Positions 17,515-26,022 of a DNA stretch of 57,175 nucleotides are shown one piece after another. Source of the DNA: Nitrospirota bacterium (GTDB lineage Bacteria > Nitrospirota > Thermodesulfovibrionia > Thermodesulfovibrionales > Dissulfurispiraceae); assembly GCA_021792185.1 (NCBI GenBank), contig JAJYVD010000012.1:1-57175 (forward strand). Direction: 5' to 3'. The notes under the pieces were generated by a model, which was not told where the DNA came from, did no database searches, and saw nothing but the letters and a program-made list of their open reading frames with translations. Both the position numbers and the translations under genes were made by a program. How positions within the stretch are numbered: the stretch's first letter is position 1; every line of letters begins with the position of its first letter.

Positions 17515-18761
17515 TCATACCTCAACGACTCTACGGGATTCAGTTTTGCCGCGTAATACGAGGGATATAGCGTGGAAAGAAAACTGATGGCAACCGCTGA
17601 AAAAGATACGACTATAAAATCCGTGAGCTTCATCTTAACCGGTAATTTGCTTAAATAATAGACGTCGGCAGGAAGCTTTATAATCTCGTAGTTATGGATT
17701 ATATTTCCGAGGACATAGCCGCCGGTCATCCCTATTGCCGTGCCGATAAGACCTATAAGCAGGCCCTGAAATATAAAGACCGCCATTACACCCTGATTTG
17801 TCGCGCCCATCGCCTTTAATATCGCTATTTCTTTCTGCTTTTCCATCACATTCATCATAAGCGTGCTGACTATGTTAAAAGACGCCACCAGCACGATGAG
17901 TATCAATATGACGAACATCGCGAATTTTTCGAGTTTCAGCGCGGAAAAGAGATTCCTGTTCATCTGCATCCAATCCCGCGCATAATAGGGGAACCCTAAC
18001 TTTTTGTTCACGGAATCCCTGACTGCCGCCGCTTTGTAAATATCGTCGAGTCTAAGCTCTATCCCTGAGACGGCGGTTCCGTATCCGAAAAATTCCTGCG
18101 TTGATTTTATATCGGTAAGGGCGAGGTTAGTGTCGTATTCGAACATGCCCATCTCAAACACCGCAATGACCTTGAACTGCTTCACCTTCGGCAGCATCCC
18201 GAGCGGGCCTACCTCTCCCGTCGGAGAAATTATATTGACCGTATCGTCCGTAATAACGCCGAGCATTGCCGCGAGTTCCTTTCCTAAAATTATCCATGGA
18301 AGTCTTGACCCTTGTCCCTTGCCCCTTGCCCCTTCAAGAGCCTCTTGTACGCTTCCCCTTTTTATATGCTTCAAAATATCGGTAGTCTTTAATTCCAAAG
18401 AAGGCTCTATACCCCTCAGAAAAACACCGTGCGCCCTTTTGCCGGACGACACCATCACCTGTCCGAGGACAAAAGGAGCTGTCGAAACAACATGCGGTTC
18501 GGTTTTGAGCCTCTCCATTACAGGCTTATAATCTTCTATACCGCCCTTATAACTCAGGACAATGGCATGGGCATTGGCTCCCAATATCTTTTTCTGAAGG
18601 TCTTCATGGAATCCGCTCATAACGGAAAGAACTACAAGCAGCGCCATAACGCCGACTGCAACTCCGGTTATGGATATTACCGTATTAAAAGATATGCCTT
18701 TATGACGCTTTTTTGATTTCAGGTATCGTAAGGCGATGAATAGTTGGTAAGGGAGATTCAT
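17511..18761 (-). CDS. lolC: Lipoprotein-releasing ABC permease, LolC/LolE family
   Basis: A 416-residue FtsX-type permease: one N-terminal membrane segment (VISITGVAVGVMALLVVLSV), a large periplasmic domain, then three C-terminal segments (LILIVLVASFNIVSTLMM, GLLIGLIGTAIGMTGG, VVSFSAVAISFLSTLYPS). Only one permease gene is present, so it may act as a homodimer (LolF-like). A repeat tract adds GARGKGQGSRLPW around residue 145 in the periplasmic domain. It starts three bases after lysS, so both are one operon. Confidence 0.9.
   Translation of the reverse strand: MNLPYQLFIALRYLKSKKRHKGISFNTVISITGVAVGVMALLVVLSVMSGFHEDLQKKILGANAHAIVLSYKGGIEDYKPVMERLKTEPHVVSTAPFVLGQVMVSSGKRAHGVFLRGIEPSLELKTTDILKHIKRGSVQEALEGARGKGQGSRLPWIILGKELAAMLGVITDDTVNIISPTGEVGPLGMLPKVKQFKVIAVFEMGMFEYDTNLALTDIKSTQEFFGYGTAVSGIELRLDDIYKAAAVRDSVNKKLGFPYYARDWMQMNRNLFSALKLEKFAMFVILILIVLVASFNIVSTLMMNVMEKQKEIAILKAMGATNQGVMAVFIFQGLLIGLIGTAIGMTGGYVLGNIIHNYEIIKLPADVYYLSKLPVKMKLTDFIVVSFSAVAISFLSTLYPSYYAAKLNPVESLRYE
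18304..18338. repeat. 7-bp tandem repeat (TTGCCCC) inside lolC
   Basis: Units TTGACCC, TTGTCCC, TTGCCCC, TTGCCCC and TTCAAGA follow each other with a 7-base period. They stay in frame and encode the GARGKGQGS peptide of the LolC-like permease. Confidence 0.8.
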
Positions 18762-18764
18762 TTA

Positions 18765-20240
18765 TTATTGTTCCGGCTTTAGTTGCGGAAATAATATCAC
18801 GTCGCGTATGGACTGGGAATCCGTGAGAAGCATTACCAGCCTGTCTATGCCTATTCCCTCTCCGGCTGCGGGCGGCATGCCGTATTCCAGCGCCCTGACA
18901 AAGTCCTCGTCCATCCAGTGCGCTTCTTCATCTCCCTTGTTCTTCGCCTCCACCTGCTTTAAAAACCTTTCCTTCTGATCGATGGGATCGTTGAGTTCCG
19001 AAAAGGCATTCGCTATCTCTCTCGACGCTATGAAGAGTTCGAACCTTTCGACAAACCCCGGGTTATCGTGTTTTCTCTTGGCAAGAGGAGAGAGTTCGAC
19101 CGGATAATCGATTATAAACGTAGGCTGCACGAGTTCCGGTTCGACGAACTCCTTGAATATCTCATCCAGCACCTTAGCGTGAGAAGAACCTGTAGGAATA
19201 TCGAGTTTTTTAGACCGTGCCCATGCAAGCGCCTTTTCCGGATCGGCGATCACGTCATCGGGAACATCTTTCCGTTTCAGCGCTTCGAGCATCGGAATGC
19301 GCGGCCACGGCGGGGTCAGGTCTATAACGGTATCGCCGTAAGGAACCTTCAATGTTCCAAGCGCCTTTTCCGCGACAGCGGCAAACATATCCTCGGTAAA
19401 TGACATAAGGAAATCATAATCCTTGTAAGCCATGTAAAATTCGAGCATCGTGAATTCGGGATTGTGCTTTGTGGATATGCCCTCGTTCCTGAAATTCTTG
19501 TTGATCTCAAAGACGCGTTCATATCCTCCTACAAGAAGCCTTTTAAGATAAAGCTCCGGGGCTATCCTCAAATAAAGATCCATGCCGAGGGCGTTGTGGT
19601 GGGTCTTAAAAGGCTTGGCTGCCGCGCCGCCCGGAATCTGATGCATCATTGGAGTCTCGACCTCTATAAACCCGCGCGCTTCGAGGAAGTCCCTCATCGC
19701 CTTTATTATCGCGCTTCTCTTAGCGAACACATCCTTTACTTCAGGATTCACTATAAGGTCAACGTATCTCTGCCTGTATCTGAGTTCTATATCTTTCAAT
19801 CCATGCCATTTTTCAGGCAGAGGCCTAAGTGATTTGCTCAGAAACACGAAATCTTTAACCTCTATTGTAAGCTCGTCGGTCTTTGTCCTGAAAAGCCTGC
19901 CGCTTACTCCGATTATGTCGCCGATGTCGAGCTTTTTCATAAGGGAATGCTTTTCGCCGAGAACGTCTTTCTTCAGGTATATCTGAAGCTTGCCCGTCGC
20001 GTCCTGAATATGAGCGAATGAAGCCTTTCCGAAATCCCGCATTGCGACAATCCTGCCCGCGATAGAGGTATTGACCGGTTCCGCTTCAAGGTTCTCCTTT
20101 GGGGTGGAACCGTAAGAAGTTCTTAATGCCCCGGCTGTCGATTCGGGATTGAAGCGGCCGTTGTAAGGATCTATTTCGAGGCCGCGCAATTCGTTGAGTT
20201 TCTTAAATCTCTGTTCTATAAGCTCGTTTATTTCTTCCAT
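18765..20240 (-). CDS. lysS: Lysine-tRNA ligase, class II
   Basis: A 491-residue class II LysRS with an N-terminal OB-fold anticodon domain (SIAGRIVAMRDFGKASFAHIQD), motif 1 around FIEVETPMMHQIPGGAAAKPF, motif 2 FRNEGISTKHNPEFTMLEFY and motif 3 GIGIDRLVMLLTDS. Length and motifs are normal. It heads a minus-strand operon with the lipoprotein exporter genes. Confidence 0.97.
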   Translation of the reverse strand: MEEINELIEQRFKKLNELRGLEIDPYNGRFNPESTAGALRTSYGSTPKENLEAEPVNTSIAGRIVAMRDFGKASFAHIQDATGKLQIYLKKDVLGEKHSLMKKLDIGDIIGVSGRLFRTKTDELTIEVKDFVFLSKSLRPLPEKWHGLKDIELRYRQRYVDLIVNPEVKDVFAKRSAIIKAMRDFLEARGFIEVETPMMHQIPGGAAAKPFKTHHNALGMDLYLRIAPELYLKRLLVGGYERVFEINKNFRNEGISTKHNPEFTMLEFYMAYKDYDFLMSFTEDMFAAVAEKALGTLKVPYGDTVIDLTPPWPRIPMLEALKRKDVPDDVIADPEKALAWARSKKLDIPTGSSHAKVLDEIFKEFVEPELVQPTFIIDYPVELSPLAKRKHDNPGFVERFELFIASREIANAFSELNDPIDQKERFLKQVEAKNKGDEEAHWMDEDFVRALEYGMPPAAGEGIGIDRLVMLLTDSQSIRDVILFPQLKPEQ

Positions 20241-20283
20241 AACCGTTGATTATACTTGCCTAAATTAAAGATAGTCAACCGAA

Positions 20284-20484
20284 ATCAAGCGATTTTATAT
20301 GCCAGATACGGCTCAAAGACTTTAAAAAGTGTTAGCTCGAGTGCAGATATAAAGATTATAAGTGCATCATCCAATAAGTGTCCGCCGATGCGGATGACGG
20401 TATAATATAAATGTTAATACAAGTGCGGGGTTTAAAGTTTTTTCGCCGCATCCGGCATATATTTTCAACATATAATCGCTCAAT
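20284..20484 (-). repeat. Family-2 ~200-bp structured element, copy 2
   Basis: In minus orientation it aligns end to end with 9177-9377: the same TGAGCGATT start, ACCCCGCACTTGTATTAACA and CCGTCATCCGCATCGG core, and ATAAAATCGCT end. Its stems differ but still pair: ATATGCCGGATGCGGC with GCCGTATCTGGCATAT (two G-T pairs) and ACTTTAAA with TTTAAAGT. It occupies nearly all of the gap between lysS and the MgtC-like gene. Confidence 0.8.
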
Positions 20485-20496
20485 TTAGGTATTATA

Positions 20497-21162
20497 ATGT
20501 CAGCAAATCTTTCGGAGGGACATCTGGAAAATTTCCTAAAACTTATTATCGCGGCGGCGTTTGGCGGGCTTATCGGCATCGAACGGCAGATGGGCGGACA
20601 ATACGCAGGCTTCCGCACGCAGCTCCTCGTCTGCCTCGGCTCGTGCCTGTTCACCATCGCATCCGTACATCTGCATGAGGTCTACCGCCTTTATACCGAC
20701 CCGGGCAGGATAGCTGCGCAGATCGTGGTCGGGATCGGCTTCCTCGGAGCCGGCGCTATATTAAGGCACGGCAATTACATCAGGGGACTTACCACTGCCG
20801 CGTCCCTCTGGATAGTCAGCGCAATCGGCATGGCAGTAGGTTTCGGGGAATATATGATCGCCGGCTTCACCACACTTCTCGTCCTTGTAAATCTGGCGAT
20901 ATTAAAAAACATCGAAGACATCCTTCCCACAAACCGCTATGCAAGCCTCACGATTAAACTCAAGGGCATAGAAGAACTTAAAACAAAGGAAACGCTGAAA
21001 GGATGCGGCATAAAAATTATCGAAACCAAATTGAAATTTTCGAAGGAACAAAACATCGTCGAACAGGAAGTATCTCTAAGGTACAAAAACCATGATCAAT
21101 TAACCGAAGCCGTCAGAATTATCAAGGATGTCCCCAACCTGATAGAGCTTCATATCTCTTAA
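20497..21162 (+). CDS. MgtC/SapB family membrane protein
   Basis: A 221-residue protein. The N-terminal two thirds hold about five membrane segments with family motifs (GGLIGIERQMGGQYAGFRT, GIGFLGAGAILR, IRGLTTAASLWIVSAIGMA). Residues about 150-221 form a cytoplasmic ACT-like domain. MgtC proteins modulate magnesium or ATP-synthase-linked homeostasis in known hosts; the role here is open. Its start lies 12 bases after the family-2 element, so its promoter may lie within that repeat. Confidence 0.88.
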   Translation: MSANLSEGHLENFLKLIIAAAFGGLIGIERQMGGQYAGFRTQLLVCLGSCLFTIASVHLHEVYRLYTDPGRIAAQIVVGIGFLGAGAILRHGNYIRGLTTAASLWIVSAIGMAVGFGEYMIAGFTTLLVLVNLAILKNIEDILPTNRYASLTIKLKGIEELKTKETLKGCGIKIIETKLKFSKEQNIVEQEVSLRYKNHDQLTEAVRIIKDVPNLIELHIS

Positions 21163-21836
21163 GCATGCTCTCCCTTTTCCCATGCTGCGGCCTTATCGTA
21201 ATGCTGAAAGAGCTTTTCGCGCCTTTTAAATTCCCTTGAATGCACCGAACGCCTGCCGTTCTTTGTTTCGGTACCAATATCAGCGTGAAGCATTTCATGA
21301 TAAACGATGAACTCGACAAAATAGCGCGGAATTCTTTTCCTGTCGAGAATCGGATTGATCCTTATAATGTTCGCGTGGCTGCTATAACTTCCGAGAGTCC
21401 TTTTTCGCACGGCATAACGCGGGCTTCTTGTTCCCCATGTGATACCGGCGGATACCGCGCCGCCGAAATACTCATCATTTATCGACCCGTATATATCGGA
21501 AAGGTTATGATATTTGCCATCCGCATTAATAACGGCTTTCCTAACAGTCTTCTTCAGGCATCCGCTGTTTTGCCTTATAAAATCTCTTATTAACGGTGTG
21601 CTGCCCTTTCTCTTTCTTATGAATTGCGCTACCTCCGAAATCACGTCACTCCCCGCGCTAAGGAACATTCTGTGCAGCCTGACCGATATGGCATTGCCGC
21701 CAGGTTTAACGGAAATCATGCTGGCGGCATTATCGGTTATTATCAAAGAAACAGGCCTGCCTATCATTTTTTCAAGACAGCCTCTCAAAGAAATTTCCGA
21801 ATGCGCCAATAATAAAGTTAACTGCTCTGCGGACAT
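21159..21836 (-). CDS. SprT-like zinc metalloprotease
   Basis: The C-terminal part has the zinc motif HEMLH (FIVYHEMLHADI) and a third ligand candidate in HSREFKRRE, with SINDEYFGGAVSAGITWGTR typical of SprT-like domains. The N-terminal 90 residues are unassigned. I use the ATG at 21836; a GTG at 21893 would add 19 residues with no family support. It converges with the MgtC-like gene, their ends overlapping by four bases. Eukaryotic relatives cleave DNA-protein crosslinks; the bacterial role is unclear. Confidence 0.75.
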   Translation of the reverse strand: MSAEQLTLLLAHSEISLRGCLEKMIGRPVSLIITDNAASMISVKPGGNAISVRLHRMFLSAGSDVISEVAQFIRKRKGSTPLIRDFIRQNSGCLKKTVRKAVINADGKYHNLSDIYGSINDEYFGGAVSAGITWGTRSPRYAVRKRTLGSYSSHANIIRINPILDRKRIPRYFVEFIVYHEMLHADIGTETKNGRRSVHSREFKRREKLFQHYDKAAAWEKGEHA

Positions 21837-21907
21837 GAATATACTATACCAAATAATCCTATCCAATGCTTGACAGAATAAGGCTCTATGCACTAAATTA
21901 AATCCTT

Positions 21908-22660
21908 ATGAGAAAGCCTTTTATAGCTGCAAACTGGAAGATGAACAAGACTATCGGGGAGACCAAATCATTCCTCGATGAATTCATCCCTCTCGTTAAG
22001 GACGCTAATGATGTAGACATAATAATAGCGCCTCCTTTCACGTCGCTGGGCATAGCTTCAGCGATGCTGAAAGATACGAATATCCAGCTTTCCGCTCAGG
22101 ATATATTCTACGAAGAAAAGGGCGCATTTACAGGCGAGGTATCTCCTGTTATGCTCGCCGATGCCGGATGCGAGCATGTAATAATCGGACATTCCGAAAG
22201 ACGCCAGTATTTTCACGAGACAGACGAGATCGTAAACAAAAAGATCAAGGCGGCAAAAAAGCACGGACTCGACGTGATATTCTGCATAGGCGAATCCCTC
22301 GAAGAAAGGGAATCAGGAAAGACATTAGATGTCCTGAAAAGGGAAGTCGAAAACGGACTTAAGGATGTGCCTGCCGACGGCATTGTCGTGGCTTACGAGC
22401 CGATATGGGCTATAGGAACGGGAAAAACGGCGACAATAGAACAGGCTCAGGAAGCCCACAAATATATTCGTGAGAGGCTATCTTCTCTCTACGGCAACAA
22501 GGCAAATGAAATAAGGATACTTTACGGCGGCAGCGTAACGCCGGATAACGTAGATTCGTTAATGGCCTGCGAAGACGTGGACGGCGCTCTTGTAGGCGGC
22601 GCAAGTTTAAAGCCGGACAGTTTCAGCCGCATAGTAAAATTCAAAAAAATAGACAAATAA
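21908..22660 (+). CDS. tpiA: Triose-phosphate isomerase
   Basis: A 250-residue TIM barrel interconverting glyceraldehyde 3-phosphate and dihydroxyacetone phosphate. The catalytic residues are all visible: Lys in AANWKMNKT, His in IIGHSERR, Glu in VAYEPIWAIGTGK (flexible loop following), and the phosphate site YGGSV. It is followed by secG after 19 bases, a common pairing. Confidence 0.97.
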   Translation: MRKPFIAANWKMNKTIGETKSFLDEFIPLVKDANDVDIIIAPPFTSLGIASAMLKDTNIQLSAQDIFYEEKGAFTGEVSPVMLADAGCEHVIIGHSERRQYFHETDEIVNKKIKAAKKHGLDVIFCIGESLEERESGKTLDVLKREVENGLKDVPADGIVVAYEPIWAIGTGKTATIEQAQEAHKYIRERLSSLYGNKANEIRILYGGSVTPDNVDSLMACEDVDGALVGGASLKPDSFSRIVKFKKIDK

Positions 22661-22679
22661 ATTTTAAAGGAGATAAAGA

Positions 22680-22976
22680 ATGACAACCTTCTTAATAGTC
22701 ATACATCTGATGGCGTCTCTGTTCTTAATCGCAGTGGTGCTGCTTCAGAGCGGAAAAGGCGCCGAGATGGGAGCGGCCTTCGGCGGTTCGAGCCAGACTA
22801 TTTTCGGAAGCAGGGGAGCGACTACATTCCTGAACAAGCTTACCACAATCGCAGCGGTTGTATTTATGCTCACATCCCTCGCTCTGACCATGGCGACGAC
22901 AAAGACCACTTCCGTCATAAAACAGACCGCTCCTGCGGAACAGAGGGCGTTGCCGCAGCAGCCGATAAACAAATAA
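22680..22976 (+). CDS. secG: Preprotein translocase subunit SecG
   Basis: A 98-residue protein with two membrane segments (VIHLMASLFLIAVVLLQSG and LTTIAAVVFMLTSLALTM) and the conserved loop GKGAEMGAAFGGSSQTIFGSRG between them. The short polar tail ends PQQPINK. AAAGGAGA lies upstream of the ATG. It stabilises SecYEG. Confidence 0.95.
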   Translation: MTTFLIVIHLMASLFLIAVVLLQSGKGAEMGAAFGGSSQTIFGSRGATTFLNKLTTIAAVVFMLTSLALTMATTKTTSVIKQTAPAEQRALPQQPINK

Positions 22977-22982
22977 AGGCTT

Positions 22983-23046
22983 GGAGTGATGGAGAAATGG
23001 AGAGATAAATTCCAACACTCCAAAACCCCGATACTCCAATATCTCT
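22983..23046. repeat. Inverted pair of 8-bp tandem tracts encoding a lipoprotein N-terminus
   Basis: TGGAGTGA-TGGAGAAA-TGGAGAGA units face CTCCAAAA/CTCCAATA units around ATAAAT. The tracts encode the first 20 or so residues of the next protein (MMEKWRDKFQHSKTPILQ). Confidence 0.8.
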
Positions 23047-24611
23047 GTTTATTCTTTGCCGTTTGCTTCTTGCTTGGCTGCGCAAAAGAACCTGAGATCA
23101 AACATCCGAACACCATTACCATAGGTTTCCTGTCGGATGCTAAAAGGCTTCTTCCGCTTCTTGCATCCGACAGCGCTTCAGCAGAAATAACCAGCCATAT
23201 TTTTAACGGCCTCACAAAATACGACAAAGACATCAAACTGACCGGAGATCTCGCGGAATCATGGGATATAAGCCCTGACGGACTTAAAATAACATTCCAT
23301 CTCAGGAAGGGCGTTAAATGGCATGACGGCGCTGAGTTCACATCCGATGACGTAATATTTACCTATCGTACCGTAACAAACCCCAATATACCGACGCCTT
23401 ACAGCAGCATATACGGCCCTGTTCAAAAGGTAGAGGCGATTGATAGATATACTGTAAGGGTCACATACAAAGAACCCTACGCGCCTGCGCTTGAGTCATG
23501 GGGAATGGGAATCGTTCCCAAACATGCGCTCGAAGGAAAGGACTTGAAATCTCCGGAAGTCAACCGGAACCCTATAGGCACAGGGCCTTACAAGCTCAAA
23601 GAATGGGTCACAGGCCAGAAGATAGTAATTGAGGCATTCGACGATTATTTCGAGAAACGGCCTAATATAGACAGGTTCACGGCAAGAATAATACCGGACA
23701 CGGCAACGATGTTTTTGGAATTGAAATTCGGAGGCATAGACTTCATGGGATTAACGCCTCCGCAGTACAAACTTCAAGCCCAAACAGATTTCTTCAAAAA
23801 ATATTTTCAGAAATTCAGATACCCTTCATTCGGCTACACGTATCTCGGTTATAACCTTCTCAATCCTTTATTCTCGGACAAACGGATAAGGCAGGCTATC
23901 TCCCATTCCATCAACAAAAAAGAGATCATAGCGGGGGTGTTGATGAGTTACGGAACACCATGCACCGGCCCCTTCCCGCCGGAATCATGGGCGTTCAATT
24001 CCGACGTGAAAGATTACGAATACAACCCCGGCAAGGCTGAAAAACTTCTTTCGGAAGCAGGATGGCAGAAAAATCCCGAAGGAGTTCTTGAGAAAGACGG
24101 AAAAAAATTGACATTCACCGTCTTAGTGAATCAGGGAAACGAAGCGAGGCTCAAGACAGCGCAGATAATAAAGGAGCAGCTCAAAAAAATCGGGATCGAT
24201 ATGACCATTAAGGTCCTCGAATGGCAGGCCATGCTCCATGAGTTCATAGACAAAAAAAGGTTTGAGGCGGTAATTATGGGGTGGTCATTGTCGAGGGATC
24301 CGGATATTTACGACATCTGGCATTCTTCAAAGACAAAGGAAGGAGAATTCAATTTCATCTCGTATAAAAACGATGAGGTCGATAAGCTTCTTATTCAGGG
24401 CAGGCAGACATTCGACATGGAAAAGAGGAAAAAAATTTATCACAGAATACATGAAATATTAGCGGAGGAACAGCCGCAAACCTTTCTTTACGTGCCTGAC
24501 GCGCTTCCGGTTCTTCATAAGAGATTCAAAGGCGTAGAAAAAGCGCCTGTCGGCATATGGTATGACTTCATCAAATGGCATGTGCCGAAGAATAAGATGG
24601 AGTGGTATTAA
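22986..24611 (+). CDS. Oligopeptide-type ABC substrate-binding lipoprotein
   Basis: A 541-residue SBP_bac_5 protein (DppA/OppA fold) with lipobox LLGC near residue 36, then GFLSDAKRLLPLLASDSAS, LAESWDISPDGLKITFHLRKGVKWHDG and the conserved NRNPIGTGPYKLKEW. It would bind peptides or similar ligands at the outer face of the inner membrane. No permease genes follow. The charged N-terminus of its signal peptide is built from an 8-bp tandem repeat. It follows secG by nine bases. Confidence 0.9.
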   Translation: MMEKWRDKFQHSKTPILQYLCLFFAVCFLLGCAKEPEIKHPNTITIGFLSDAKRLLPLLASDSASAEITSHIFNGLTKYDKDIKLTGDLAESWDISPDGLKITFHLRKGVKWHDGAEFTSDDVIFTYRTVTNPNIPTPYSSIYGPVQKVEAIDRYTVRVTYKEPYAPALESWGMGIVPKHALEGKDLKSPEVNRNPIGTGPYKLKEWVTGQKIVIEAFDDYFEKRPNIDRFTARIIPDTATMFLELKFGGIDFMGLTPPQYKLQAQTDFFKKYFQKFRYPSFGYTYLGYNLLNPLFSDKRIRQAISHSINKKEIIAGVLMSYGTPCTGPFPPESWAFNSDVKDYEYNPGKAEKLLSEAGWQKNPEGVLEKDGKKLTFTVLVNQGNEARLKTAQIIKEQLKKIGIDMTIKVLEWQAMLHEFIDKKRFEAVIMGWSLSRDPDIYDIWHSSKTKEGEFNFISYKNDEVDKLLIQGRQTFDMEKRKKIYHRIHEILAEEQPQTFLYVPDALPVLHKRFKGVEKAPVGIWYDFIKWHVPKNKMEWY

Positions 24612-25918
24612 GCTTCTATCGTCTTCACAAAAATCGCCGAGAGGAAACCGAAAATCGTTGACATGCCGACCACCGAGCCGCCCTGCTCGAATGCCTCCGG
24701 CAGCATGGTCTCGGCTATCATAGCGAGCATAGCGCCTGCGGCAAGGCTTTCGATAAACGCAACAGTATACGGCGGCACTTCCTGAAACATAATATTCCCC
24801 AAATAAGCGCCGATGCCTGACAGCACACAAAGTAATCCCCACAATCCCATTATCTTCCAACCGGATATGCCCATTTTTTTCATGCCGATGGAACTGGACA
24901 TGGATTCAGGGAAATTTGCCAGAAATATTCCGACTATAAGGGAAAGACCTATTTTGGCACTGCCTATTGTATTGACTCCTATCACAAAAGACTCGGGCAT
25001 GCCGTCCATGAATGTTCCGATCAAAATGGCTAAAGGAGCTCCTTTATGCGCAATGTGCTCTTTGGATATCTTATATATCTCCGAGGCAGAGGGCTTATAA
25101 TCCTTTTCTTCGGTGAACCTTTCTACCTTCTCAGCCCATATTCTGGAATCTGCTTTTCTCCTTATAAGCTCAAGCCCTTTGAGATGGGCGTCGTAAAGAT
25201 TTTGCACTTCCTGTTTTAATTGTGGAGAGGCTTGAAGCAGCCTGTCAAAGTCCGATTTATGGATTTCGAGCAGCATAACATCCGTCACGGCTGTTACTGT
25301 TGCCTGTCTTACTTCATTAGTCAGGAGCGCCATTTCGCCAAAAATTTCTGAGGGCCCGAGTGTTGCAACAATTTCTCCTTGATGCGATACCTCAACGCTG
25401 CCCTTTTCGATTATATACAATTCGAATCCATCTTCGCCTTCGGTGATAATGCGCGTTCCCTGCTTAAAATTCCTTTCATGGACATGTACGACAAGAGAGT
25501 GTATCTCTTCAGGAGGCAGCGAATTGAAAAGAGGCACATGGCTCAAATATTCTATAATCTCTGCGATGCGTTTGCGTTTTAATTTTGTAGCATGTTTTGC
25601 AAGGGTAGCCGTCTTCCTTAAAAAGCCGCCTTTATTGCTTATTGCATAATTAAGCGCTACGAAAATAAAACCGCCTATGGCACAGCCAAGCCCTATAGGC
25701 CAGAAACCTCCCTGAAGCTTTTCAAGGGCTTCGGCAACCAGTTCAAGGGTAAGCGCGGCCAGCAGCGCACCCGCTCCGTAAGCCATTATGGATGCGGTCA
25801 GACGCTCTGAAGGCTTAATTAAAATGCCCACCCAAGCACCGAGGGGAAGGGAAACAGCGCTTAATATCCCGAAAAGAAACGCATAAAATGCCGCTTGGCT
25901 GAAAAATATATTTTCCAT
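24608..25918 (-). CDS. ZIP-like transporter with internal cyclic-nucleotide-binding domain
   Basis: Three membrane segments (residues about 10-90) are followed by a cNMP-binding domain (about 125-225: FKQGTRIITEGEDGFELYIIEKGSV, GEMALLTNEVRQATVTA), then at least five more segments with DGMPESFVIGV and ANFPESMSS. These two motifs stand where ZIP proteins have HNxPEG and H/ExxPEG, so the usual histidines are replaced by Asp and Asn. The arrangement suggests metal flux gated by a nucleotide or voltage-like sensor domain. Phosphate-cassette residues look partly conserved (GEMALL, RQATV). Confidence 0.75.
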   Translation of the reverse strand: MENIFFSQAAFYAFLFGILSAVSLPLGAWVGILIKPSERLTASIMAYGAGALLAALTLELVAEALEKLQGGFWPIGLGCAIGGFIFVALNYAISNKGGFLRKTATLAKHATKLKRKRIAEIIEYLSHVPLFNSLPPEEIHSLVVHVHERNFKQGTRIITEGEDGFELYIIEKGSVEVSHQGEIVATLGPSEIFGEMALLTNEVRQATVTAVTDVMLLEIHKSDFDRLLQASPQLKQEVQNLYDAHLKGLELIRRKADSRIWAEKVERFTEEKDYKPSASEIYKISKEHIAHKGAPLAILIGTFMDGMPESFVIGVNTIGSAKIGLSLIVGIFLANFPESMSSSIGMKKMGISGWKIMGLWGLLCVLSGIGAYLGNIMFQEVPPYTVAFIESLAAGAMLAMIAETMLPEAFEQGGSVVGMSTIFGFLSAIFVKTIEA

Positions 25919-26022
25919 ATTCCCTTTTAAGATTATAACCTTTTATCCCGCTATTATGAACAATATAATCTCCATTCCGTTAAACAGGATTTTGCATGGT
26001 TCAACATGCTACAATTTCTTAG

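Noticed and set aside
19020-19060. A GTTCGAACC motif resembling a tRNA T-loop
   Set aside because: It is within the lysS coding region, with no acceptor or anticodon stems. No tRNA gene was found in the window.
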